Source: Streptococcus viridans (GTDB lineage: Bacteria > Bacillota > Bacilli > Lactobacillales > Streptococcaceae). From it: a DNA stretch of 64,000 nucleotides. Of the stretch, positions 7,178-15,900 are shown in pieces (positions within the stretch are counted from its first letter, which is position 1; every line of letters starts with the position of its first letter). The stretch lies in the NCBI RefSeq assembly GCF_900636365.1, contig NZ_LR134266.1, positions 1,873,501 to 1,937,500 on the forward strand, read 5' to 3'. The translations under genes were made by a program, and so were the position numbers. A model generated the notes under the pieces. That model searched no databases, was not told the DNA's origin, and saw only the letters and a program-made list of their open reading frames with translations.

Positions 7178-8053
7178 ATGCATTATACGATAACGATACC
7201 AAGCGCCTTACCCACGATGACGGTCAAAGAGGCCCTTGAAGATTATTTTCTCATCCCACGAAAGATTCGTCATTTTTTGCGAACAAAAAAACATGTCCAA
7301 GTCAACGGGGAGACTGTCCATTGGCAATCGATGCTTCAGGCTGGTGACCAACTCACCCTCACCTTTGATCCGGAAGATTATGAAGAAAAGGAGCTCCTAG
7401 CAGGGGATGCTAGCCTGGTCGAAATCCTCTATGAAGATGAGCACCTCATCATCGTAAACAAGCCCGAAGGCATGAAAACGCACGCCAATCAACCAGATGA
7501 AATCGCCCTTCTCAACCATGTCTCTACTTATGTCGGAAAGACCTGTTATGTGGTTCATCGCTTGGACAAGGAGACCAGTGGGGCTCTTGTCTTTGCCAAG
7601 AATCCTTTTGTTTTACCCGTCCTGAATCGACTGCTAGAAGACAAGAAAATCCAACGAGACTATTGGGCCTTAATCCTAGGCAACTTACCTAAAAAGCAGC
7701 TGGTTTATAAGGACAAATTGGGACGAGATCGCCACGATCGACGCAAACGCATTGTTGATCCTCGAAAGGGCCTCTATGCGGAAACCCATGTGACCAGCTT
7801 AAAGACTTTCAAACGCACCAGCTTGGTCAACTGCCAGCTCCAGACAGGTCGCACCCACCAGATCCGCGTCCACCTCTCTCACCATGGCCATCCAATCGTG
7901 GGAGACCCTCTCTACAACCCAGAAAGAGCTCCTCGTCTCATGCTCCATGCCCACCGCTTGCGACTCACCCACCCCTTTACCTTAGAAAAAATCCAAGTTG
8001 AGGCTCCTTCTGCAAGTTTTGAAAAAGGATTAAAAGAGCAGACATCTCCATAG
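7178..8053 (+). CDS. RluA-family 23S rRNA/tRNA pseudouridine synthase
   Basis: It isomerises specific uridines in structured RNA to pseudouridine. The 291-aa protein has an N-terminal S4-like region (about 1-65, IPRKIRHFLRTKKHVQVNG). The RluA catalytic core follows, with HRLDKETSG (catalytic Asp130), the RDYWALILG strand and the family end motif QTGRTHQIRVHLSHHGHPIVGDPLY. The target site cannot be deduced. It is divergent from pbp2a. There is no Shine-Dalgarno sequence before the ATG, and the promoter spacing implies leaderless translation. It ends before copy 2 of repeat A. Confidence 0.9.
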   Translation: MHYTITIPSALPTMTVKEALEDYFLIPRKIRHFLRTKKHVQVNGETVHWQSMLQAGDQLTLTFDPEDYEEKELLAGDASLVEILYEDEHLIIVNKPEGMKTHANQPDEIALLNHVSTYVGKTCYVVHRLDKETSGALVFAKNPFVLPVLNRLLEDKKIQRDYWALILGNLPKKQLVYKDKLGRDRHDRRKRIVDPRKGLYAETHVTSLKTFKRTSLVNCQLQTGRTHQIRVHLSHHGHPIVGDPLYNPERAPRLMLHAHRLRLTHPFTLEKIQVEAPSASFEKGLKEQTSP

Positions 8054-8153
8054 AGCCAAGCGAGTGGTGCTCCTAATCGATTACCTTACAGAGTAATCAA
8101 AAAACAGCTAGTTGATTTTCAAAAAATGACTTATTTTGCCATTTAAGAAGATT

Positions 8154-8293
8154 AAAAACTTTCCGCTGTGAGAAAAGTGCTAGAAACAATAGTGTATCTA
8201 GCACTCGGAATTATTGAGACCTTAGGCTCAATAATTAGTCATGGAACTTCTTAGAAGTTCGCTGACGTCCGTACTCACCTAAGGAAAGTTTTT
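8154..8293 (+). repeat. Structured repeat element A, copy 2
   Basis: A 140-bp copy with ends AAAAACTTTCC/GGAAAGTTTTT. The hairpins are GTGCTAGAAACA-atag-TGTATCTAGCAC (one A-A mismatch), AATTATTGAG-accttagg-CTCAATAATT and GAACTTC-tta-GAAGTTC. The 45 bp upstream (TCAAAAAATGACTT and onward) also match the flank of copy 4. The rest of the 8054-8367 gap holds only the terminator below. Confidence 0.9.
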
Positions 8294-8313
8294 CGGAAGA
8301 TTTTATCTACATC

Positions 8314-8349
8314 TAAAAACACAGAATCAAATTGATTCTGTGTTTTTTT
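8314..8349. terminator. Bidirectional terminator between the pseudouridine synthase and pht genes
   Basis: AAAAACACAGAATCAA and TTGATTCTGTGTTTTT form a 16-bp perfect stem with a one-base centre and T runs on both strands. It serves both convergent genes. Confidence 0.9.
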
Positions 8350-8367
8350 GCTATTTCTACATAGGTC

Positions 8368-11300
8368 CTAGTCCGTCGTTTCTTCACTTGTGACTGGGCT
8401 GGCTTCTGTTTTTTCTGACTCTGGAGATGGAGTCTGAGCAGGATCTGAAGCTTCTTCCTTATTTAGGTTAGAATCGCTTGTAGCAGGACTTTGAGGGGCT
8501 GGGGTTGCTTTGTCTGCTTCCACTGTCACTGCTGTCGATGGCGCCGCTAGCAAATCATCTCGAAGGGCTTGGATCGCCTGTAACAAGGCTTTCTTGTCGC
8601 TCTTTGGATCAGCTAGTTGATCAAAGAGGGCTTCTAAGCGTTCAAACTGAGCATCACTGGCTCCTTTTTCAGCCAATTGTTGGTGGAGAGCGATCAACTG
8701 GTTATAAATCTCTTGATAGAGGGCTACGTCTCCCAGTTGAGGTTCTTCTGTTTTCTTTTGCTTTTGTTGTTCAATCGTTTCACCAACTTCACGCAAAAGA
8801 GTTTTCCCAGTTGTCAAAGCCGTGTCAGCATCTGGCTCTTGGCGCACCTGTTCCAAACGTTCTTCAAAGGCAGGACGTTTGCTTTCTTCTACTTGTGGCA
8901 AAAGAGAGGTGATTTGTTCTACAAGTGCTGTCAAGAGACTGGAGCGTTGACGAGACTCTGTCTTTTCATCCAAGTCACCATAGACCCCCTTGAGGAAGTC
9001 GTAAACAGCTAAGTTATAGGACGGAGCATCTGCTCCCTTTTGATCCAGAACTGTTTTTTCAATTGGATAGGTTGGAGCATTTTCCTGAGACACTAGTTGG
9101 TCAATAGCTTGCTTGGCTTGGTAGAGTTCCATGAAATGGGCTTTTGAGTCCCAAGCTTCTTCAAAGGCCTGAGCCCGGTAAAGCTTCAAAGCAAGGTCCG
9201 CTGCTGTCGCCCGCAATTCTGGTGTCAAGCGCGCATCACTTAAACTTTGGTAGAAATACTTGAGGTAGTCCACCGAAGTCACACCGGTCCGATCTTGCAT
9301 CTCTTGAATGGCCTGCAACAATTTTCCTTCTTTCTCCAATCGTTGGCTATCCTTGGCCGTATAGGCTTCCTGCAACTGAGAAACGAGGCTTTCTTTCTTG
9401 AGTTGGAAAGCTTCGGTATCTAGCAAGCGAACTTGTTCCAGCAATTCCTGATAGCGACGGTCCAAGGCTGTTTCTTCTTTTGGTTTGACTTCTTGGGTCG
9501 CGTGGATATATTCCTTGTCAACTTGGTCCAGACTAGCCAAGTAGCCTGCTGTCGAATTGCTTGGGAAGTTTTTAACAGTTTCTAAGAATTGACCCAAGTT
9601 CAACTCAATCCGTCTTTGTTGTAGAGGGTCTGAAGCGTACAAAGTCCGACTTTCTGCTAGGAGTTGGTTGACCTTGTCCTCTATAGCTTTCTGGTCCAAG
9701 TCACCTTTCTGGTAAGCTGCTTGGATGGTCGGTAGACGGTGAGCTAAGTAGTCCGCCAGGCCTGCAGAGCGCACCTTGATATAGTGATTATGGTCTCCAT
9801 GCGGAATGACAAACTGACCATTCTCGATTTGCATCGTATATGGAGAAATACCAGAGCGAAGCGCTGTTGCATAGAGCTCGTTGATAAAGTCTAGCTCAGG
9901 ATTCCCTGTTTCAAGCGGAATCCGAACATGCTCCTTCCGTACTGCATAAGGGTGGATATGGGTTGGATCGTATTCTTGGTCTGGATTGTTAAAGACAAAG
10001 AAACCATTGGAAATCTTGATAGCTTCCCGAGGGACGCCGTAAGTCTGGCTAATGTACTGAATTTTTTCTTCATCCGAAGCATCGCGCGAATAGGTCGCCA
10101 CATCATCTGTCAGTGGTTGACCCTTGTCTTCTTCCTTCTTACCAGCCAACACCGCCTCTGCAGCTGCGATCTCTTGTGGAGAGAGATCCTTCTTGTAGAA
10201 GTAATGAGCATGGTCTCCGTGAGCGACCATATAGCCCTCGTCATCCTTGCTGATGACATGATCTGCATGGAATCCATGATCGTGCTCATGGGCCTGTTCA
10301 CCTTCATGATGATGATCATGATCGGCTTCATGGTCCTCATGGTCATGCTTGTGATGAGGATCCTCCTTCTCATGGTCGTGGTCCTGATCGACTGGTTTTG
10401 TATCTGGGCTTGAAGGTTGAGTTGGACTCTCTTCTTTTGCGATACTTCCACCTTGTGTACGGGATAGTTGGAACTGTCGTGCCAACTCCCGCTCTAAAGG
10501 CGAAAGGAGACTATAAGGGATGAAATGGAAGTGATCCCCATGAGGATAAACTACCCCTTGATCTGTCCATTTGGTAATCTTACTTGGATCAAAAACAGAA
10601 CCATCTGACTCAACATGGCGCTCTGAAAGCGGAGTATGCTGCAGCTCTTTCTGTAGGCTTTCCAGACTTCGTCCTTCTGTCGTCACTGTTGGGTGGGGAA
10701 GAGGAGTGGAGAGCGCTGGAGTGACAGGTACTGGAATCGGTTGATTCGGATTAACCGGTGCAGTCAACTGGATAGAAGGGGGCAATACAGGTTTTACCTC
10801 ATTTTTCCCCCCTCTACCATTTAAGATAGATAAGGCAGCAGCTAATTCTCCAGCTGATAAGGCACTCTTCGGAATATAGTGGTAGTGTCCCCCATGAGGC
10901 ACGATAAAGCCATCTCCTGTATCAGAAATCACATCCCCAGGATGGAAGACATAGCCGTCATCTGTCCGGTAGCCACCCTGGCTAGGCTTGACTCCTGCTG
11001 TTAGACTGGCTACTGTTTTCCCTTCTCGTAAAGCCTGACTTGGCTGACTAAAATCACGAGTTTGCCCAGCTTTTTGGACACTCTCTTTCGAATCTGAAAC
11101 CAGCTCTCCTTTTTTCTGTTGGGCAATTTCCTCCACCGAACGAACATTCAGTGTATGTTGCGGATCGGTTAGATAAAGGTAGTAGGTCCCATCCTTCTTG
11201 ATAATATAGCCATCTCGCACCTGTGTGACAATGTCCGATTGCTGCAGTTGGTAAGTGGGATCACGTAATATCAGTTCCTCACTAAATATCGCATCGTAAG

Positions 11301-11592
11301 GGACCTTGCCATTGTAGTAATGGAAATGATCTCCATGGGAAGTCACAAAGCCCTCGTCAGTAATCTTAACCACAATCTGCTCTGCCTTGGTCTTTTCCTT
11401 CGAGTTGACGGATTCAATGCTTTCTTCCTGCTTGTTTGAGCTACTAGCTGACTTTTTCTTGTCTCCTTGTAAATACTGCACCTGATTCTGACTCTTTTTG
11501 TCTTCCTTGACTGGTGCTTGCTGACTTAAGGCGTAGGCACATAAACCCAGACCTAAGGTCGCTACTAATCCAATTGTTCCTTTTTTCTTCAT
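8368..11592 (-). CDS. Pneumococcal histidine-triad (Pht) family surface protein
   Basis: Pht proteins are surface zinc-binding proteins that store or hand zinc to the AdcAII/AdcABC importer, and some bind complement factor H. The 1074-aa protein has a signal segment with an LxxC-like GLGLC at residue 18. It has five HxxHxH triads: HGDHFHYY near 86-91, HGGHYHYI, HGDHFHFI, HGDHAHYF and HGDHNHYI. Between the third and fourth lies a dense His/Asp/Glu tract (HDHEDHEADHDHHHEGEQ and neighbours) that could bind further zinc. The C-terminal half is helical and Gln/Glu-rich, ending in a Pro/Ser/Glu tail. The gene starts 9 nt after adcAII and shares its AdcR-controlled promoter. Confidence 0.93.
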   Translation of the reverse strand: MKKKGTIGLVATLGLGLCAYALSQQAPVKEDKKSQNQVQYLQGDKKKSASSSNKQEESIESVNSKEKTKAEQIVVKITDEGFVTSHGDHFHYYNGKVPYDAIFSEELILRDPTYQLQQSDIVTQVRDGYIIKKDGTYYLYLTDPQHTLNVRSVEEIAQQKKGELVSDSKESVQKAGQTRDFSQPSQALREGKTVASLTAGVKPSQGGYRTDDGYVFHPGDVISDTGDGFIVPHGGHYHYIPKSALSAGELAAALSILNGRGGKNEVKPVLPPSIQLTAPVNPNQPIPVPVTPALSTPLPHPTVTTEGRSLESLQKELQHTPLSERHVESDGSVFDPSKITKWTDQGVVYPHGDHFHFIPYSLLSPLERELARQFQLSRTQGGSIAKEESPTQPSSPDTKPVDQDHDHEKEDPHHKHDHEDHEADHDHHHEGEQAHEHDHGFHADHVISKDDEGYMVAHGDHAHYFYKKDLSPQEIAAAEAVLAGKKEEDKGQPLTDDVATYSRDASDEEKIQYISQTYGVPREAIKISNGFFVFNNPDQEYDPTHIHPYAVRKEHVRIPLETGNPELDFINELYATALRSGISPYTMQIENGQFVIPHGDHNHYIKVRSAGLADYLAHRLPTIQAAYQKGDLDQKAIEDKVNQLLAESRTLYASDPLQQRRIELNLGQFLETVKNFPSNSTAGYLASLDQVDKEYIHATQEVKPKEETALDRRYQELLEQVRLLDTEAFQLKKESLVSQLQEAYTAKDSQRLEKEGKLLQAIQEMQDRTGVTSVDYLKYFYQSLSDARLTPELRATAADLALKLYRAQAFEEAWDSKAHFMELYQAKQAIDQLVSQENAPTYPIEKTVLDQKGADAPSYNLAVYDFLKGVYGDLDEKTESRQRSSLLTALVEQITSLLPQVEESKRPAFEERLEQVRQEPDADTALTTGKTLLREVGETIEQQKQKKTEEPQLGDVALYQEIYNQLIALHQQLAEKGASDAQFERLEALFDQLADPKSDKKALLQAIQALRDDLLAAPSTAVTVEADKATPAPQSPATSDSNLNKEEASDPAQTPSPESEKTEASPVTSEETTD

Positions 11593-11601
11593 TCTTTCTA
11601 C

Positions 11602-12537
11602 TTACTCCTGTAATTCTTTCGCTAGACTCGCCATATTTTCTTCTAGGTTCTCCAAGAAATCTTTGTTATTTTCTGGATCTGCTTCGAGAGGATCCAAGAC
11701 CTTCACCTTTGCCCCTGTCGCCTTGGCAATGCTATCAGCCACCTTGGACGAGGTATGCTTCTCAACAAAGATAGTCTGAACTTGATAGTCCTTGACAAAC
11801 TGCTGAATCTCAGCTAATTGACGGGCTGTTGGTTCCTGCTCAGGCGAGATCCCTGCAATTCCTAATTGTTTCAAACCAAAGCGCTTGGCTAAATAAGAAA
11901 AGGCTGTATGCTGAGTCACAAAGGTTTTTTGTGTCGCTTTTTCAAAGAGAGGTTGGTATTTGTCCACCAAAGCCTCACAGCGTTTTGCAAGCTTTTGGGC
12001 ATTGGCCTCATAATAACTTCTATTTTCTGGATCGATGTCTCCCAACTCTTGGGCAATGATCTTCCCTTCTTCGGCGATTTTCAGTGGATCCATCCAGGTA
12101 TGGGGGTCATACAAGTGTTTTGCATCCTTCCCTTCCGTATCCTCAATATCTTCTAAGCCAGCGACCTTATCCAATTCCATTCCTTTGCTGGCTTCGATGA
12201 CCCGCAGTTTCGAGTCTTGCAAGCTAGGATCTAGACGTCCAGCCCAAGATTCGAGTGTTTGAGAATGGTAGACGAAGACATCCGCATCATAGATCTGGGC
12301 TGTCTCCTTGGCCGAAGGTTCGTAATCATGAATCCCAGCACCTGACTGAACCATCCATACTTCGTTTCGATCGCCTGAAATTTCCTTGACCAGGGAATAG
12401 ACAGGATAAAAACTCGTCACAATTTTGAGCCCCTTTTTAGTAGAGCCAGCTTCCGAACTCCTCTGACTCCCACAAGCCACTAGCAACAAAAGGCAGATGA
12501 ATCCTATTCCTAAGGCCCTTAGTTTCCTCCCACACAT
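11602..12537 (-). CDS. adcAII: Zinc-binding ABC transporter lipoprotein AdcAII (Lmb family)
   Basis: It captures extracellular Zn2+ for the AdcBC importer; homologues were also described as laminin-binding. The 311-aa protein has a lipobox (LLLVAC, Cys22) and the cluster A-I metal-site residues His70 (GAGIHDYEP), His146 (YDPHTWMDP), His210 (VTQHTAFSY) and Glu285 (LDPLEAD). These match the spacing of the known AdcAII zinc site. The long His-rich loop of AdcA is absent, as expected for AdcAII. It is first in an adcAII-pht pair. A consensus promoter overlapped by an AdcR palindrome lies just upstream, so it should be derepressed in low zinc. Confidence 0.95.
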   Translation of the reverse strand: MCGRKLRALGIGFICLLLLVACGSQRSSEAGSTKKGLKIVTSFYPVYSLVKEISGDRNEVWMVQSGAGIHDYEPSAKETAQIYDADVFVYHSQTLESWAGRLDPSLQDSKLRVIEASKGMELDKVAGLEDIEDTEGKDAKHLYDPHTWMDPLKIAEEGKIIAQELGDIDPENRSYYEANAQKLAKRCEALVDKYQPLFEKATQKTFVTQHTAFSYLAKRFGLKQLGIAGISPEQEPTARQLAEIQQFVKDYQVQTIFVEKHTSSKVADSIAKATGAKVKVLDPLEADPENNKDFLENLEENMASLAKELQE

Positions 12538-12581
12538 GTATAAATCCTTTCTTTTTCTTAATCAGTTTATTAAACAGTTAA

Positions 12582-12593
12582 TTAACTAGTTAA
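12582..12593 (-). promoter_or_regulatory. AdcR operator
   Basis: TTAACTAGTTAA is a perfect 12-bp palindrome that fits the streptococcal AdcR consensus TTAACYRGTTAA. It begins within the -10 box of the adcAII promoter and covers the start site, an ideal position for zinc-dependent repression. An AT-rich partial repeat (TTAATTAACTG) follows. Confidence 0.9.
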
Positions 12594-12621
12594 TGATAAC
12601 GTTAATTTTTTAGTTTGTCAA
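12593..12621 (-). promoter_or_regulatory. adcAII-pht promoter
   Basis: Minus strand TTGACA, 17 bp, TATCAT; the operator overlaps its downstream end. Confidence 0.85.
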
Positions 12622-12649
12622 GAATTTTTTTTGTATTTTTTATCACACA

Positions 12650-12676
12650 TAAAAAAGAGGCCCCCTAGGAGCCTCT
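12650..12676 (-). terminator. Terminator downstream of repeat A copy 3
   Basis: Minus strand AGAGGC...GCCTCT hairpin with inner CC/GG pairs followed by a run of T. It resembles the terminator at 12925, so two similar terminators bracket the repeat. Confidence 0.65.
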
Positions 12677-12699
12677 CAGATTGAAGACAAAGCAATCTT

Positions 12700-12838
12700 A
12701 AAAACTTTCCTTAGGTGAGGGCGGACGTCAGCGAACTTCGAAGAAGTTCCATGACTTAGTTTTGGAACTAAGGTTCCAAAACTCCCGAGTGCTAGAAACA
12801 CTATTGTTTCTAGCACTTTTCTCACAGCGGAAAGTTTT
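12700..12838 (-). repeat. Structured repeat element A, copy 3
   Basis: Sense is on the minus strand. Ends AAAACTTTCC/GGAAAGTTTTT. Hairpins GTGCTAGAAACA-atag-TGTTTCTAGCAC, AGTTTTGGAA-ccttag-TTCCAAAACT and GAACTTC-ttc-GAAGTTC. The 3' flank (TTGCTTTGTCTTCAATCTGA) is nearly identical to that of copy 4. Confidence 0.9.
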
Positions 12839-12924
12839 AGAGTTGCTTATATGACTCAAATAAAAACTCATTGTTTTGAAGAATCATCTAGCTAGTTAAT
12901 GTAAAAACAGTTTATCTCTATTCT

Positions 12925-12948
12925 AAAGAGGCCCCTAAGGGCCTCTTT
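12925..12948. terminator. Terminator after the LPXTG adhesin gene
   Basis: AAAGAGGCCC-ctaa-GGGCCTCTTT, a 10-bp perfect stem 34 nt beyond the adhesin stop codon. Confidence 0.8.
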
Positions 12949-12981
12949 AATACTCTCGATTAGTTAGATCAAACCATGCGC

Positions 12982-15900
12982 TTATTTTTTCTTCTTTTTA
13001 AGGAGATAAGCTGCACCGCTTGCGACTACAAAGGCTAATACCAAGCTAATCAAGGAGATAGTGGTACCAGTGCTTGGCAAGATACCAACCTTCTTACCTG
13101 GTTTCTTAGGTTCTGGTGTCACTGGCTCTGTTGGTTCATGTTTATTGGTCAGAACAACATTACCTTGACCATCCTCTGTTTTCGTCACTTGGTAACCGGT
13201 TGGAACATCGACTTCTTCCACCGTATAGGTGACAGCTTTGCCCTTGACATTCTTGTCTAGATCCGCAAAGGTATGAGTCCACTTGTTCTCAGCTGACAAT
13301 TCAATGACTTTACCAGATTTCTTACCATCCGCATATAGCTGCACTTTCACACTCTTCGGACGAAGACCATCTTTGTCCTCTTGGTCATCCCACTGTTTGG
13401 TTACAGAGAGGGTGGTCTTACCTGGAGTGTGCGTATTGGTAATAGTATAGCTTTCTTGGTCAATGCTTGGTGAATAATTTTCAACATTTTCTTCTTGAAG
13501 GGTGTAGACGATTTCCTTGCCATCCTTAAACTTAGGAAGGCCAGTAAAGGTTTCTTTCCAATCGGTCTCGCTTGTAATATCTTTGCGAGCCACTTCTCCA
13601 CCATTGGCAAGAAGTTTCACAGTGATCTTAGTCGGACGAAGACCATCTTGGTTGTCATTGTCCATCCAGATCTTAGTGACTGGAATATCCACCGTACTTG
13701 GAGTGTGCGTATTGGTCAAGACGATATCGCCCTTCTCCTTGCTCTCTTCTGTTACGGCGTAACCTTCAGGGACATCCACTTCTTTCACAGAATAATGAAT
13801 CTCTTGTCCGTTTGCTTTTTCAGCAAGTTTCTCAAAAGTATGAGTCCACTTGTTCTCAGCAGACAAGACAACTTCCTTGCCTAGCTTTTGATCACCCGCA
13901 TACAATTGGACGCGAATTTCTTTTGGACGAAGGCCATCTTGGTTATTAGCGTCATCCCATTTCTTAGTGACCTTGACCTGAGTGACAGCTGGTTCATGCT
14001 TATTGGTCAAGACAGGATGAGCTGGATCCTTGTCATCAATTGAAAGGGTGTAGCCTTCTGGGACATTCTCTTCTTTCACAGTGTAGTGAATGGCCTTACC
14101 GGCTGCTTTTTCATCAAGATTTTCAAACGTTCCTTGCCACTGATTCGCTTCTGACAATTCAAGGGTCTGGTCTGTAGCAACTCCATCTTTATAAAGTTTG
14201 ACTGTAATCGTCGCTGGGCGAAGACCATCTTGGTTATTGGCATCGTCCCATTTCTTGGTTACTTGAACTTTCGTCTTAGAAGGAGTGTGCGTATTGCTAA
14301 TCACTACTTGACCCGGGTTCGTAGCTTCTACAGTTTGAGTATAGCCTTCTGGCACCTCTGTTTCTTTCACGGTATACTGAACCGTTTGACCAGCTTTTTT
14401 CTCATCCAAGTCAGAGAAGGTGTAAGTCCAGTCGTTGTCTGCAGAAAGTTCTACCTCTTTACCTGATTTTTGGTCATTCGCATAGAGCTGAACCTTGATG
14501 CTCTTCGGACGAAGGCCATCTTGGTTTTCTGCATCTGTCCATTTCTTGGTCACTGTTACACTTGTCTTACCTGGCTTGTAAGTGTTGGTAATGGTTGAAC
14601 CGTCGATAACTGTTGAGTAGTTCGCAACTGTATCTTCTGTTACCGTATAGACTAGTTTTTGACCATTCTTGTAGACTGGCAAGTCGGTGAAGCTGTGGCT
14701 CCATGTATCTCCCTCACCAGAAAGAGTCGCAGCCTGTACTTCCTCTCCGTTGGCTAGGAGATGGACCGTGATGGTCGATGGACGGAGACCGTCTTGGTTT
14801 TGAGCATCGTCCCAAACTTTTTTCACGCTGACTTCTGTAGTTTCAGGAGTACGCTTGTTGGTAATGGTTGCTTTTCCATCGACGAACTGAGCTTCTTGAC
14901 TATCAGCTGTATAATGAGTCGGTACCTTGACTTCTTTTACAGTGTAGGTAATCACGTTGCCGTCATTGTCTTTGTCCGGAAGAGCGCTGAAGGTTACTTT
15001 CCAGTCATTTCCTGCTGAAAGAGCTACTGGTTTGCCTTCTGCTGTTCCATTCTTGTACAATTGGAACTCAATCTTTTCTGGACGAAGACCTTCGACGTTG
15101 TCTTGGTCATCCCAGACTTTTGAAGCTTCCAGATCGATATAATGGATATCTTTCTCATTGGCAATCACTTTTGGTGAAGCTTTTGAACCAGTCGCTTCGC
15201 CATCAATCGTGACATGGTAGAGCTGTTGATCTGCATCGTAGGTCACAAGGACAGCATGTTCTGCCTCATCCAACTTGTAGTTGTTTGGAGCTTTCGTCTC
15301 TTTAAGAGTGTAAGTTCCTTCTGTTAGGGTGGTGAAGGAAAGGTCGCCATCCTTATCAGAAACTTGAGTCGCAAGAACTGCACCAGTCGCGTCTGACAAG
15401 GTGAACTCAGCACCTGCTAGGCCTTTGCTTGTATCATCTTTGTCAACCTTCTTCACATGGAAGCTTGCTGCGAAGATTTGAGAAGTTACGGTATTGGACT
15501 CACGGTTTCCTTCATGTCCTTTGGCTCTATAACCGAATTGGTTATGGGCTTGGACGACACCTGAACGGCCCCCATTGTCCTTGTTGTCTTCTGTCCGTTC
15601 TAGCATCAACTGCTTGACTTGGTCTGTCAATTCGCTTGGGTTGACCACTGGCACCGCAACATCTACTTGGCTACGTGCACCGATAGTGGTCCCCTCATTC
15701 GCAACGACCTTAATTCCTGTTACTTTACTAAAGTCTGTGACATCTGCTGACCAAATATCTCTATCTGCCGCTTGTGCCATGGTACTAGCTGTAACTGTGG
15801 TGTCAGTTGTGTAGTATGCTGTCCACCCTTCTGGAGCAGTGATCGGACCACGAAGACTAACTGTGTATTCTGTCTTACGAGCTGAAGCATCTAGTGTGTT

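Noticed and set aside
9928..10413. Plus-strand frame of 161 codons opposite the Pht gene
   Set aside because: It is the mirror of the His/Asp-rich coding region and its Met-rich composition (CAT/ATG complement) is an artefact.
13130..15145. CRISPR array, suggested by regular repeats
   Set aside because: The periodicity is about 290 bp and the repeats are coding Cna-B domains; no short palindromic repeat with unique spacers occurs in the window.
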